From: Metabacillus sp. B2-18
Lineage (GTDB): Bacteria > Bacillota > Bacilli > Bacillales > Bacillaceae
Assembly: GCF_021117275.1 (NCBI RefSeq)
Contig: NZ_CP088245.1
Coordinates: 1,711,501-1,775,500, forward strand
Reading direction: 5' to 3'
Length of the DNA: 64,000 nt
Position numbers and translations under genes: made by a program. The notes under the pieces were generated by a model, which was given only the letters and a program-made list of their open reading frames with translations, was not told the origin of the DNA and searched no databases. Below are positions 8,568-17,117 of this stretch, piece after piece. Each line of letters opens with the position of its first letter. The first letter of the stretch is position 1.

Positions 8568-9128
8568 ATGTCGCAAACTGAAACAGAAACAACGAAGTCA
8601 AAGATGTGGGAATGGACAAAGGCTATTGTGCTAGCGGTTGGACTAGCTATGATTATTCGTATTTTTTTATTTGAACCATATCTTGTAGAAGGGTCTTCGA
8701 TGGATCCAACACTACATGATGGGGATCGTCTTTTTGTTAATAAAACGTTAAAGTTTATTGGTGAGATTGATAAAGGTGATATTGTTATTATTGATGGCAA
8801 AGAAGAAAACATTCGCTATGTAAAACGTGTAATAGGTGTCCCAGGAGATAAGGTCAGTGCGCAAGATGGAAAAGTGTATGTCAACGGAACGGTTATAGAG
8901 GAACCATATCTTGATAGTAATGAAAAGGAAGCAGAGAGTATAGGAATTGACTTAACTGATGATTTTGAAGAGATAGAGGTACCGAACGGTAACTATTTTG
9001 TTATGGGAGATAATCGACTAAATAGCATGGATAGTCGAAACGGTCTAGGTTTAATTGAAAAAGATCGTATTTTGGGTAAATCTGAATTTATCTTTTTCCC
9101 ATTTGATCATTTAAGTAAAACAGAATAG
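8568..9128 (+). CDS. sipT: Type I signal peptidase
   Basis: This 186-residue membrane protease cleaves signal peptides from secreted proteins at the outer face of the membrane. One N-terminal membrane segment (about 18-36) is followed by the catalytic Ser44 in GSSMDPTL and the general-base Lys86 in IRYVKRVIGVPGD; the GDNRLNSMDSR box is present near residue 145. RBS is AGGAGG. It follows the fru operon as sipT does in B. subtilis, which is the reason for the symbol; several SipS/SipT-type paralogues are common in this group. Confidence 0.9.
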   Translation: MSQTETETTKSKMWEWTKAIVLAVGLAMIIRIFLFEPYLVEGSSMDPTLHDGDRLFVNKTLKFIGEIDKGDIVIIDGKEENIRYVKRVIGVPGDKVSAQDGKVYVNGTVIEEPYLDSNEKEAESIGIDLTDDFEEIEVPNGNYFVMGDNRLNSMDSRNGLGLIEKDRILGKSEFIFFPFDHLSKTE

Positions 9129-9141
9129 TTGATACAACGAT

Positions 9142-9170
9142 GACGACAAAGTTTTATTTGTCGTCTTTTT
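9142..9170 (+). terminator. Terminator after signal peptidase
   Basis: GACGACAAA (9142-9150) and TTTGTCGTC (9157-9165) with TTTTT following. Confidence 0.88.
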
Positions 9171-9257
9171 AAATTTATCTTCCATATTTTTGTAACATTT
9201 CATCCTTTTAAGCGACTACATATATAAGTCAAACACAACAAAGGAAGTGTTAAAAAG

Positions 9258-10184
9258 ATGAAAAAGTGGAGGTTTCTTTTATGTTCATTCTTTCTTGTTA
9301 TCCTTTTTACTGGTTGTAGTAATAATTCAAGTGAGAGTGCAACTGAGAATACGACGGGTCAATCTTCTGATCAAGCTGTTCCGGAACTGGAAAAGAAAGA
9401 GCATTCAGAAGCAGATTCAGTAGAAAATACGGTTGAAAAGGAAAAAAAGGAAGATAACTTTGATAGTGGCAGGATGGTTATTTATACAGCTGACCTGTCT
9501 ATAAAAGTATCGAACTTTGATGAAACAGTGAAATTTGTTCAAGAGAAAACAGAAACTTTACATGGATATGTTGTACAATCTCATTCCTACTCTGTGGATG
9601 ATGGAGAAACGGTTGAAGGTACAATAACAGTGAGAATACCACAGGAATCTTTTCACTTATTTTTGGAGAGTGTTGAAAAGGGAAGTACAAAGGTTTTAGA
9701 TCGTTCAATTTCAGGCCAAGATGTAACAGAAGAATATGTTGATCTTGAATCACGTTTGAAATCTAAACAAGTTGTTGAAAAAAGATTACTTGAATTTATG
9801 GAGAAGGCTGAAAAAACAGAGGATTTATTGAAAATTTCAAGCGACTTAGCTGCTATCCAAGAAGAAATTGAGACAATAAAGGGAAGAATGAATTACTTAG
9901 ATAATCAAGTTAGTTTAGCTACTGTAACGCTTCAAGTTAGAGAAGATAAAGTAAATGTTCCAGAACTTGATAATGAGGGTTTGAATACTTGGGAACGGAC
10001 AAAGAAGCAGTTCATGGAAAGTGTTAATGTTGTTTTAAAATCAATGTCTAGTATTTTTATTTTCTTAGTTGGAAGTTTACCGATTTTAATTATTATTGGT
10101 GGAATTCTTTTTATTGCGCTTTTCATTTTTAAAAGAAAAAGAAGGCATAATCAAGGAAAACCACCAACTAATTTAGGTGAATAA
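9258..10184 (+). CDS. DUF4349-domain lipoprotein
   Basis: This 308-residue envelope protein has a lipoprotein signal ending in LFTGC (Cys20), a low-complexity acidic linker, and a DUF4349 domain (about 75-240). The domain carries the conserved EEYVDLESRLKSKQ segment, a coiled coil and paired beta segments. A C-terminal membrane helix (about 262-293) and a basic tail follow. The molecular function of DUF4349 proteins is not established. It has its own RBS and no obvious operon partner; the next gene converges on it. Confidence 0.8.
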   Translation: MKKWRFLLCSFFLVILFTGCSNNSSESATENTTGQSSDQAVPELEKKEHSEADSVENTVEKEKKEDNFDSGRMVIYTADLSIKVSNFDETVKFVQEKTETLHGYVVQSHSYSVDDGETVEGTITVRIPQESFHLFLESVEKGSTKVLDRSISGQDVTEEYVDLESRLKSKQVVEKRLLEFMEKAEKTEDLLKISSDLAAIQEEIETIKGRMNYLDNQVSLATVTLQVREDKVNVPELDNEGLNTWERTKKQFMESVNVVLKSMSSIFIFLVGSLPILIIIGGILFIALFIFKRKRRHNQGKPPTNLGE

Positions 10185-10195
10185 ATGAAATGCTT

Positions 10196-10456
10196 TTATG
10201 TAGCCAAGATCGTTAAAATAAGCATCGTTATAAAGACAGAACCAATTACTAGTAGTACACTAACTAAAATAGGCATTTTTTTATCCGCAAGGTGATAATG
10301 GGGAAGAATTCGCTTTAGTGAGAGCGAAATAATTATGTAAATGAATATAACCCCGATAATAAACGTAACCCCACTAGACTCAAAACCTAGAAAGGCAAAG
10401 TAAATTCCAGAAAAAAAGATTAGCAAGCAGTATTCAATTAGAGTGTGTAATTTCAT
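10196..10456 (-). CDS. Small membrane protein, YkoA-like by position
   Basis: This 86-residue protein has three predicted membrane segments (about 8-23, 29-47, 62-84) and a short polar loop with LPHYHLADKKMP. I recognise no functional motif. In B. subtilis the small gene ykoA follows sipT, and size, topology and position fit it, but the sequence comparison could not be made. It reads toward the DUF4349 gene with only 11 bases between the stop codons. Confidence 0.6.
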   Translation of the reverse strand: MKLHTLIEYCLLIFFSGIYFAFLGFESSGVTFIIGVIFIYIIISLSLKRILPHYHLADKKMPILVSVLLVIGSVFITMLILTILAT

Positions 10457-10554
10457 GTTAGTCTCCCTTAAACTTTTAGATAGCTTATTTTAACATAAAT
10501 TAAATATGAGTTTAAGAAAGACAAGGACTAATAATTGAAATTATAAATAGAAAA

Positions 10555-10582
10555 GAAGCAGCTGGGAAAGCTGCTTCTTTTT
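10555..10582. terminator. Terminator of cstA
   Basis: GAAGCAGCT (10555-10563) and AGCTGCTTC (10569-10577) form a perfect stem. AAAA precedes it, giving T residues on the minus strand where cstA ends, and TTTTTT follows on the plus strand. Confidence 0.8.
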
Positions 10583-10591
10583 TGGAAAATG

Positions 10592-12034
10592 CTATGCTGC
10601 AATGTTTATGTCATCATCAAGTTGTAATTTATTTTCTCTTGCCTTAATAGCAGCCTTATAGAAGAGACCAGTTATTAAAACAGTGATGATGCTTGCGCCG
10701 ATATATGATGTTGTTAATGATAATCCGAAGCCAATTGCTGCATTCAAAATATACGTGGAGGTGGCCATTGTCATGAAAATTCCTGGAATCATAGCAATCC
10801 AATAGTTTTTCTTAGCGATGAACAAATACATTGAAGCTACCCATAATGCAATTACTGCTGTTGATTGGTTTGCCCAAGAAAAATAACGCCATAATAGTGT
10901 AAAGTCTATTTTAGTTAGAGCAAAAGAGATAACAAACAATGGAATCGCAATCCAAAGGCGACTCATAATTTTAGATTGAGAAATGTTTAAATAGTCTGCA
11001 ATGATCATACGTGCACTTCTAAATGCTGTATCACCAGAAGTAATCGGTAGTACAATGACACCTAGAACAGCTAACGTTCCGCCAATTGCTCCTAACATGG
11101 CAGTAGAAGCTTCACTTACAACTGCTGCAGGCCCTCCATTAGCCAAAATATCAGCTAATCCATTATAGCCATCAAATAAACTCATAGCTGCAGCTGCCCA
11201 GATCATCGCAATAATTCCTTCAGCAATCATCATTCCATAAAAAATAAAGCGACCTTGTGCTTCATTTTGTGTTGTACGTGAAATGATCGGTGTTTGTGTT
11301 GCATGAAATCCGGATAAAGCTCCACAAGAAATAGTTAAAAATAAAAGAGGGAAGATCGGTGCGTTATCAGGATGCATATTAGCAAACGTTAATTCAGGAA
11401 TTGGTGCACCGGTAATGAGTAATGATACACCTACACCAATTGCACTTATTAAAAGTAAAGCCCCGAAAATTGGATATAAACGACCAATAACCTTATCAAT
11501 TGGTAATAGTGTTGCTAAAATATAGTAGATAAAGATAGCACCTATAATAACTCCAAATGATACCCAATCAGGAGTAATACCTGCTAATAAATCGGCTGGT
11601 GCTGTTACAAATACAGTTCCAACTAAAAGTAATAGTAAAATAGCAAAAGCATTTACAACGTGTTTCATTGCTTTACCTAAAAATTTACCTGCAAGCTCTG
11701 GTAAATGTGCTCCACGATTACGAATTGAAATCATACCTGTTAAATAGTCATGAACAGCACCGGCGAATATACATCCGATTACAATCCAAATGAATGCTGC
11801 AGGACCGTACAAAGCTCCCATAATAGGTCCGAAGATCGGTCCAACTCCAGCGATATTTAATAATTGAATTAGAGAATTACGTTTCTTACCCATAGGAAGG
11901 TAATCAACATCATCTCTACGAGTAATGGCAGGTGTTTTTCTTGCTTCCTTCACACCAAAAACTTTTTCTACAAATCGACCGTAGATAAAATATCCTAAGA
12001 TTAATAGTACAATTCCAGCAATAAATGTATACAT
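10592..12034 (-). CDS. cstA: CstA-family carbon starvation carrier
   Basis: This 480-residue polytopic protein has at least twelve hydrophobic segments and typical CstA sequence, including GPIFGPIMGALYGP and SGFHATQTPIISRTTQNE. Members of this family import pyruvate or peptides under carbon limitation; E. coli BtsT is the pyruvate/H+ example. It is shorter than the about 700-residue enterobacterial proteins but normal for the short Gram-positive form. A good cre sequence lies 110 bases upstream, suggesting CcpA control, and a LytS/LytT pair, the regulator type that governs pyruvate carriers elsewhere, is encoded about 4 kb away. Confidence 0.88.
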   Translation of the reverse strand: MYTFIAGIVLLILGYFIYGRFVEKVFGVKEARKTPAITRRDDVDYLPMGKKRNSLIQLLNIAGVGPIFGPIMGALYGPAAFIWIVIGCIFAGAVHDYLTGMISIRNRGAHLPELAGKFLGKAMKHVVNAFAILLLLLVGTVFVTAPADLLAGITPDWVSFGVIIGAIFIYYILATLLPIDKVIGRLYPIFGALLLISAIGVGVSLLITGAPIPELTFANMHPDNAPIFPLLFLTISCGALSGFHATQTPIISRTTQNEAQGRFIFYGMMIAEGIIAMIWAAAAMSLFDGYNGLADILANGGPAAVVSEASTAMLGAIGGTLAVLGVIVLPITSGDTAFRSARMIIADYLNISQSKIMSRLWIAIPLFVISFALTKIDFTLLWRYFSWANQSTAVIALWVASMYLFIAKKNYWIAMIPGIFMTMATSTYILNAAIGFGLSLTTSYIGASIITVLITGLFYKAAIKARENKLQLDDDINIAA

Positions 12035-12143
12035 AAAAGGACCTCCTTTAGAGTGATGATTACGCTTACATAGATCTTAACAAAAAAACAGCTAAATCGG
12101 AGTGTTTTGTGATTAAGATGTGAAATAGAGAGTGTAACATGTA

Positions 12144-12157
12144 GTAAAACGCTTTCA
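12144..12157 (-). promoter_or_regulatory. cre-like CcpA site upstream of cstA
   Basis: Read on the minus strand the site is TGAAAGCGTTTTAC, matching 12 of 14 positions of the cre consensus TGWAARCGYTWNCW, including the full central core. It lies in the cstA/lysE divergent region, 110 bases from the cstA start, and could affect either gene. Confidence 0.55.
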
Positions 12158-12280
12158 AGATGCATGTGGAAATAAATAGAACGTAAGAAAAGGAGTTAAA
12201 TATTTAAAAACAATCCGTATTCATATATGATGTTAATATCTGCTAAAAAAGGAAACTCTTAAAAACATGGAGGAAAAGAA

Positions 12281-12892
12281 GTGGAAGCAATATTGCATGG
12301 AATATTATTAGCATTTGGGTTAATTCTTCCTTTAGGTGCACAAAATGTGTTTGTTTTTAACCAAGGGGCACTTCAACCTCGGTTTGTGCAGGCTCTTCCG
12401 GTTATTGTTACAGCAGCACTTTGTGATACATTTTTAATTATTCTTGCAGTCCTAGGAGTGTCTGTTATTGTTTTTTCATTTGAATGGTTAAAAGTAGCTA
12501 TATTTTTGATTGGCATTATGTTTTTGCTTTATATGGGTTGGTCTGTTTGGAGGTCAGATGAACAATCAGAAAAGGAGCATCATTCATCCTCCTTATCTCC
12601 TAAAAAACAAGTTATGTTTGCGATGAGTGTTTCTCTATTAAATCCACATGCAATTTTAGATACAATTGGTGTCATTGGGACGAGTTCACTTGCTTATAAT
12701 GAAGGAGACAAGGTGTTATTTACACTAGCGTGTATTATTGTTTCGTGGATTTGGTTTCTTGGTCTCGCACTAACAGGAAGAAGTATAAAGAAAATTGATC
12801 AAAACGGAAAACATTTAAGAAAAATAAATAAAGTTTCTGCTCTTATTATTTGGGCAGTAGCTGTTTATTTAATCTTTCAATTAATAAGTTAA
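12281..12892 (+). CDS. LysE/ArgO-family amino acid exporter
   Basis: This 203-residue membrane protein shows the LysE fold: the N-terminal LILPLGAQNVFVFNQG motif (about 15-30) and the SLLNPHAILDTIGVIG motif (about 117-132), with six hydrophobic segments. LysE/ArgO proteins export basic amino acids such as lysine or arginine; the substrate here is not proven. The start is GTG at 12281 behind GGAGG at 12270-12274. The CPBP protease gene follows 14 bases downstream and is probably co-transcribed. Confidence 0.85.
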   Translation: MEAILHGILLAFGLILPLGAQNVFVFNQGALQPRFVQALPVIVTAALCDTFLIILAVLGVSVIVFSFEWLKVAIFLIGIMFLLYMGWSVWRSDEQSEKEHHSSSLSPKKQVMFAMSVSLLNPHAILDTIGVIGTSSLAYNEGDKVLFTLACIIVSWIWFLGLALTGRSIKKIDQNGKHLRKINKVSALIIWAVAVYLIFQLIS

Positions 12893-12906
12893 AGGGAGAT
12901 TTGATT

Positions 12907-13794
12907 ATGAGGCAGAGTTTTATCAAAATTGAAGAAGGTAAAAATACGCATAAGAGATATATTGGTTCTCTATTTGTTATTTTAGCTTTTATGCTTATTT
13001 TAGGAACAGTTGCATATACAGTAGCACTTATATTAGGTGAGTTTATTAAACCTGGTTTGATAGATTTTGAGACAGGTATGGTAACAGATCCTTTAGTTGA
13101 TCTTTACCTATTACACTTGCAAAGCATTTTTTTGATTCTTGGTCTACTTATTGCAGTTAAAGCGATCTTAAAAAGAAGGTTCATCTCATTAATAACGCCG
13201 TATAAAAACCTAAATTGGGGAAAAATATTTTATGGTTATGTCGTTTTATTTATATTACTAATTGCGTTTACACTAATTGATTATGCCTTTTTCCCGAATG
13301 ATTATTATTTAAATGATTTTGATGCTGATAGGTTTATATGGTTATTGGTTGCGGTAATTTTTCTGGTTCCGATTCAAACAACTTCTGAAGAACTTCTTTT
13401 CAGAGGGTTTCTTCTTCAATGGGGAGCGAAATTCACGAAAAATCCGATTTTGCTCGCTATTATAGTAGGCGGGATTTTTGGTAGTCTTCACTTTTTTAAC
13501 CCAGAAATGGAGTATGGAGCTTTTTGGGTAGCGCTAGATTACTTAGCAATGGGGTTTATTTGGACGTATATTTCAATAAAAACAAACAGTTCAGAGTTCT
13601 CGATTGGTGCACATGCGGCAAATAATATGTTTCTCTGCTTATTTTTAACAATGGATGATACTGTTTATGGTGACATACCTTCCGTGTTTGTAACAACGAA
13701 TGTCAATGCGATGCTTTCGACACTTACTACGATAATCACTGGTGTGTTATTTACAATTATTGTATTTCGGAAACAAAAGAAAGAGATGAAGTAG
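12907..13794 (+). CDS. CPBP-family intramembrane glutamic protease
   Basis: This 295-residue protein contains the CPBP (Rce1/ABI-like) motifs: EELLFRGFLLQWG (the paired catalytic glutamates and RG), HFFNP (second motif) and GAHAANN (third motif), spread over about eight membrane segments. Members of this family cleave prenylated or peptide substrates in the membrane or act in bacteriocin immunity; the substrate here is unknown. The start is ATG at 12907 behind AAAGGGAG; an upstream in-frame codon inside lysE is less likely. Terminators follow. Confidence 0.85.
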   Translation: MRQSFIKIEEGKNTHKRYIGSLFVILAFMLILGTVAYTVALILGEFIKPGLIDFETGMVTDPLVDLYLLHLQSIFLILGLLIAVKAILKRRFISLITPYKNLNWGKIFYGYVVLFILLIAFTLIDYAFFPNDYYLNDFDADRFIWLLVAVIFLVPIQTTSEELLFRGFLLQWGAKFTKNPILLAIIVGGIFGSLHFFNPEMEYGAFWVALDYLAMGFIWTYISIKTNSSEFSIGAHAANNMFLCLFLTMDDTVYGDIPSVFVTTNVNAMLSTLTTIITGVLFTIIVFRKQKKEMK

Positions 13795-13812
13795 AGACTT
13801 TTAATCATGTAT

Positions 13813-13842
13813 AGAGCGTGCTATTTAGCCCGCTCTTTTTTT
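13813..13842 (+). terminator. Terminator after the CPBP gene
   Basis: AGAGCG (13813-13818) pairs with CGCTCT (13831-13836), extended by further pairing, followed by a T-run to 13842. Confidence 0.8.
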
Positions 13843-13898
13843 ATACTATCAGAAGGCTTTTGTGGATGAGAGTATAAGGAAGACTAAGGTTCTCCATT

Positions 13899-13922
13899 AA
13901 CTTGGCTGAGCCAAGTTTTTTA
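13899..13922 (+). terminator. Second hairpin with T-run
   Basis: AACTTGGC (13899-13906) and GCCAAGTT (13910-13917) form a perfect stem with a 3-base loop, followed by TTTTAATT. It lies at the 3' end of the minus-strand gene at 13924-14349 as well, but the T-run suits the plus strand. Confidence 0.6.
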
Positions 13923-13923
13923 A

Positions 13924-14349
13924 TTAGTGAACTAGTGTCGAATGTCGTTCCTTTAAAATATTTTCGATCAAGGTTAGGTGTATTGCAGCCCAGGATCTTT
14001 CTCGAAAATGTAGGATAACACTTATAACTAGTATTGTTAGATAGATGGAAATAAAAATAACAAAAGGCATACTGCCGTTCTTAAATAAAAATTCTTGAAG
14101 TTGCTTTGAAAAAAGAAAAAGTAGCCAAGGACCAGCAGATACAAATACAGGAATCATTCCTGTTCCATTTTTCTCCTTTAAAATTCGATAATACATTTTC
14201 TCTAATGTTGAGGTATCGATAGTAAGATAGAAATGTTTAATTTGTTCTATTTCTTTTAGTTCTTTTAACTTATGAAGCGGTTGTCCATTCTCGACTGTTT
14301 TTTTGAATTTTAAATAAAGTTTATGTGCATCCCCGCGTGTTGAAATCAT
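13924..14349 (-). CDS. Unrecognised two-span membrane protein
   Basis: This 141-residue protein has a charged N-terminal half (about 1-65, helical, rich in K, E and L) and two membrane segments (about 66-84 and 93-113), then a cytosolic tail with HFRERSWAAIHLTLIENILKERH. I do not recognise the family. A GGAGGT stands about ten bases before the ATG. It sits alone between convergent and divergent neighbours and has no visible partner. Confidence 0.65.
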   Translation of the reverse strand: MISTRGDAHKLYLKFKKTVENGQPLHKLKELKEIEQIKHFYLTIDTSTLEKMYYRILKEKNGTGMIPVFVSAGPWLLFLFSKQLQEFLFKNGSMPFVIFISIYLTILVISVILHFRERSWAAIHLTLIENILKERHSTLVH

Positions 14350-14459
14350 TTGGTAATTACCTCCGTTCCCTAAATTAAGTCGTTAACAAATGAAGCATAT
14401 TTTATACCTCCGTTTTTAATATCAGTGGGTGAAAAAATCTTTATCTTTTAGGCTACACG

Positions 14460-14488
14460 TTGCCCTTAGTAATAAATTCCTTTATAAT
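14460..14488 (+). promoter_or_regulatory. Sigma-A promoter of ykpA
   Basis: TTGCCC (14460-14465), a 17-bp spacer and a perfect TATAAT (14483-14488). The start site near 14495 leaves a leader of about 150 bases. Confidence 0.75.
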
Positions 14489-14532
14489 TAGCATAGCTTA
14501 ATGTGTAATTTTCTATAAAATTGCTGTGGTTG

Positions 14533-14582
14533 AAGTCAATATTGACTTTTACGCCTTGTTAAATGTGCATTATTTAACAGGC
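14533..14582 (+). other. Structured ykpA leader: 16-bp palindrome and a hairpin
   Basis: AAGTCAAT/ATTGACTT (14533-14548) is a perfect 16-bp palindrome. It is followed by a hairpin with GCC-T-TGTTAAAT (14553-14564) against ATTTAACAGGC (14572-14582). There is no T-run, so it is not an ordinary terminator. Both elements lie in the predicted untranslated leader and could be an operator or an RNA control element. Confidence 0.5.
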
Positions 14583-14643
14583 TTAAAGAGCTATTAAAAT
14601 AAGTATTAGGGTAATCAGATCCCTTGTTATTGGAGGATGTTTC

Positions 14644-16263
14644 ATGATTCAAGTTACGAATGTTAGCTTACGATTTGGAGATCGCAAGCTTTTTGAAGAT
14701 GTTAATATTAAATTTACGCCGGGTAACTGCTACGGTTTAATCGGGGCAAATGGAGCCGGGAAATCAACATTTATTAAAATTTTATCAGGTGAGATTGAAG
14801 CCCAATCTGGTGATGTTAGCATGGCACCTGGTGAGCGTTTAGCTGTATTAAAACAAAATCATTTTGAATATGAAGAGCATGAAGTTTTGAAAACTGTCAT
14901 TATGGGTCATAAACGCCTTTATGAAGTAATGCAAGAAAAAGATGCTATCTATATGAAAGCTGATTTCACAGATGAAGATGGTATGAAGGCGGCTGAATTA
15001 GAAGGTGAGTTTGCTGAGCTTAATGGTTGGGAAGCCGAAAGTGAAGCAGCAATCCTTTTAAAAGGACTTGGTATCTCTGAGGACCTTCATACAAAGAAGA
15101 TGGCAGATTTAACAGGTGGAGATAAGGTTAAAGTACTCTTAGCTCAAGCACTTTTTGGTGAGCCGGATGTTCTTCTCTTAGACGAGCCAACCAACCATCT
15201 TGATATCCATGCGATTCAATGGCTAGAGGAATTCCTTATCAACTTTGAGAATACTGTTATTGTAGTATCCCATGACCGTCATTTCTTAAACAAAGTTTGT
15301 ACACATATTGCTGATTTAGATTTCTCTAAAATCAAAATCTATGTTGGAAACTATGACTTTTGGTATGAGTCTAGTCAATTGGCACTTAAACTAGGTCAAG
15401 AAGCTAATAAGAAAAAAGAAGAAAAAATTAAAGAGCTTCAAAACTTTATTGCGAGATTTAGCGCTAATGCTTCGAAGTCAAAACAAGCAACATCACGTAA
15501 AAAATTATTAGATAAGATTTCCTTAGACGACATTCAGCCATCTTCTCGTCGTTATCCTTATGTAAACTTTACACCTGAGCGTGAGATAGGGAACGATGTT
15601 TTGCGTGTTGAAGGATTATCAAAAACAATCGATGGTGTAAAAGTTTTAGATAATATTAGTTTTACTTTGAACAAGGAAGATAAAATTGCATTAGTTGGTC
15701 GTGATGAAATTGCGATTACAACTCTTTTTAAAATCTTAGCTGGTGAAATGGAGCCTGATAGTGGCTCATTTAAATGGGGGGTAACAACTTCTCAGGCATA
15801 TTTCCCAAAAGATAATGGCGAGTATTTTAAAGGTGATGAGCCGAATTTAGTCGACTGGTTACGCCAATATTCTCCTAATGACCAAAGTGAAAGCTTTTTA
15901 CGTGGCTTCTTAGGTCGTATGCTTTTCTCTGGTGAAGAAGTTTTGAAAAAGCCAAGTGTATTATCTGGAGGAGAGAAAGTTCGTTGTATGCTATCGAAAA
16001 TGATGCTTAGTGGAGCTAATGTGCTCTTACTGGATGAACCAACGAACCACTTAGACCTTGAATCAATTACCGCTTTAAATAATGGTCTAACAGCATATAA
16101 AGGCGCAATGATCTTTACTTCACATGACCATCAGTTTGTTCAAACAATTGCTAATCGCATTATTGAAATAACTGCGAATGGCTTAGTTGATAAACAAATG
16201 ACATACGATGAATTCTTAGAAGATGATAATGTTCAAAAACAAGTAAAGCAATTATATGCTTAA
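14644..16263 (+). CDS. ykpA: YkpA-like ABC-F ATPase
   Basis: This 539-residue soluble protein has two nucleotide-binding domains and no membrane segment, the ABC-F layout that acts on ribosomes. Domain 1 has Walker A GANGAGKST (34-42), LTGGDKVK and LLLDEPTNHLDIH. A charged linker follows (about 250-300), then domain 2 with LSGGEKVR and LLLDEPTNHLDLE. The second Walker A reads VGRDEIAITT, with Ile358 where the invariant lysine should be; from memory the YkpA subgroup shares this. The leader is long and structured. Position before ykpB supports the name. The exact function is unknown. Confidence 0.88.
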   Translation: MIQVTNVSLRFGDRKLFEDVNIKFTPGNCYGLIGANGAGKSTFIKILSGEIEAQSGDVSMAPGERLAVLKQNHFEYEEHEVLKTVIMGHKRLYEVMQEKDAIYMKADFTDEDGMKAAELEGEFAELNGWEAESEAAILLKGLGISEDLHTKKMADLTGGDKVKVLLAQALFGEPDVLLLDEPTNHLDIHAIQWLEEFLINFENTVIVVSHDRHFLNKVCTHIADLDFSKIKIYVGNYDFWYESSQLALKLGQEANKKKEEKIKELQNFIARFSANASKSKQATSRKKLLDKISLDDIQPSSRRYPYVNFTPEREIGNDVLRVEGLSKTIDGVKVLDNISFTLNKEDKIALVGRDEIAITTLFKILAGEMEPDSGSFKWGVTTSQAYFPKDNGEYFKGDEPNLVDWLRQYSPNDQSESFLRGFLGRMLFSGEEVLKKPSVLSGGEKVRCMLSKMMLSGANVLLLDEPTNHLDLESITALNNGLTAYKGAMIFTSHDHQFVQTIANRIIEITANGLVDKQMTYDEFLEDDNVQKQVKQLYA

Positions 16264-16271
16264 TTTAAAAA

Positions 16272-16310
16272 ATAGCTGGTATGAATTTTTTCATACCAGC
16301 TATTTTTTTT
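16272..16310 (+). terminator. Terminator of ykpA
   Basis: ATAGCTGGTATGA (16272-16284) and TCATACCAGCTAT (16291-16303) form a 13-bp stem followed by T8. Confidence 0.92.
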
Positions 16311-16376
16311 GCCCTATATCAATAATAATTTGTTTCATAGGTTACCTTTTGTGATGTTTAGTATATATCTTAAGGA

Positions 16377-17108
16377 CTATATTTCTAATCGTTCTCGCAG
16401 TGCCTTAACATAGTTACGACTAACAGAAAGTAGTTCAGAATGACCTTTTAGCTCAAGTTGATAGGCGCCATTGAACCATGGAATTAATCTAGTTACGAAT
16501 TTTAAATTAACAAGATAACTTTTATGTATTCTGAAAAAACTAAAATCCTTTAGTCGTATTTCTAGATCTTTTAAAGGAGTTTTCGTTTCATATTTAAATA
16601 CACTGCCAACAATTTTCGTTACTCTTTCATCTCGATATAAATAGAGAATTTCGTCTGGGTGAATATAGACTATTCCCTCATCGCTTTCCACGGCTAATTT
16701 TGAAGGAGAGTCTTCTTGCTGGGGGATAACATTTACTAAGCGATCTTCCAGTCTACCAATTGTTTCTTGCAATCTCTCTTCTTCAAAAGGTTTTAAGACA
16801 TAATCAATTGCATCATAACGAAAGGCATCTACTGCAAATGAAGGGTAGGCTGTTGCAAAAACTAGGAGAGGTTGATGCTTTAATTCTTTCATTGCCATAG
16901 CTGTTTCTATTCCATTCATTTTAGGCATCTCGATATCTAAAAAAACAACATCTGGCTTTAGTTGCAGAGTTTTAACTAAGGCAGATTCACCTGAGTCTGC
17001 CTCGCCAACAACATGAAGGTTATCATGCTCTGAAAGTAAGTGTTTTAATTCATCCCTGCTATAGCGTTCATCATCAACGATCAATAGTTTAATTTGTCGT
17101 TTTTTCAT
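16377..17108 (-). CDS. lytT: LytT-type LytTR response regulator
   Basis: This 243-residue response regulator has a receiver domain (about 6-120; phosphoacceptor Asp in VVFLDIEMP, about residue 58) and a C-terminal LytTR DNA-binding domain (about 140-240, with FFRIHKSYLVNLKFV). It is encoded nine bases after the kinase, so the two form one transcription unit. LytT-type regulators in B. subtilis switch on a pyruvate carrier (PftAB), and the homologous BtsR acts on a CstA-family carrier in E. coli. With cstA about 4 kb away, a similar target is a reasonable inference. Confidence 0.87.
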   Translation of the reverse strand: MKKRQIKLLIVDDERYSRDELKHLLSEHDNLHVVGEADSGESALVKTLQLKPDVVFLDIEMPKMNGIETAMAMKELKHQPLLVFATAYPSFAVDAFRYDAIDYVLKPFEEERLQETIGRLEDRLVNVIPQQEDSPSKLAVESDEGIVYIHPDEILYLYRDERVTKIVGSVFKYETKTPLKDLEIRLKDFSFFRIHKSYLVNLKFVTRLIPWFNGAYQLELKGHSELLSVSRNYVKALRERLEI

Positions 17109-17117
17109 ATTGTCCTC

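Noticed and set aside
14501-14521. Five-codon ATG frame in the ykpA leader as an attenuator peptide
   Set aside because: It lacks a ribosome site and is too short to call; only noted with the leader.
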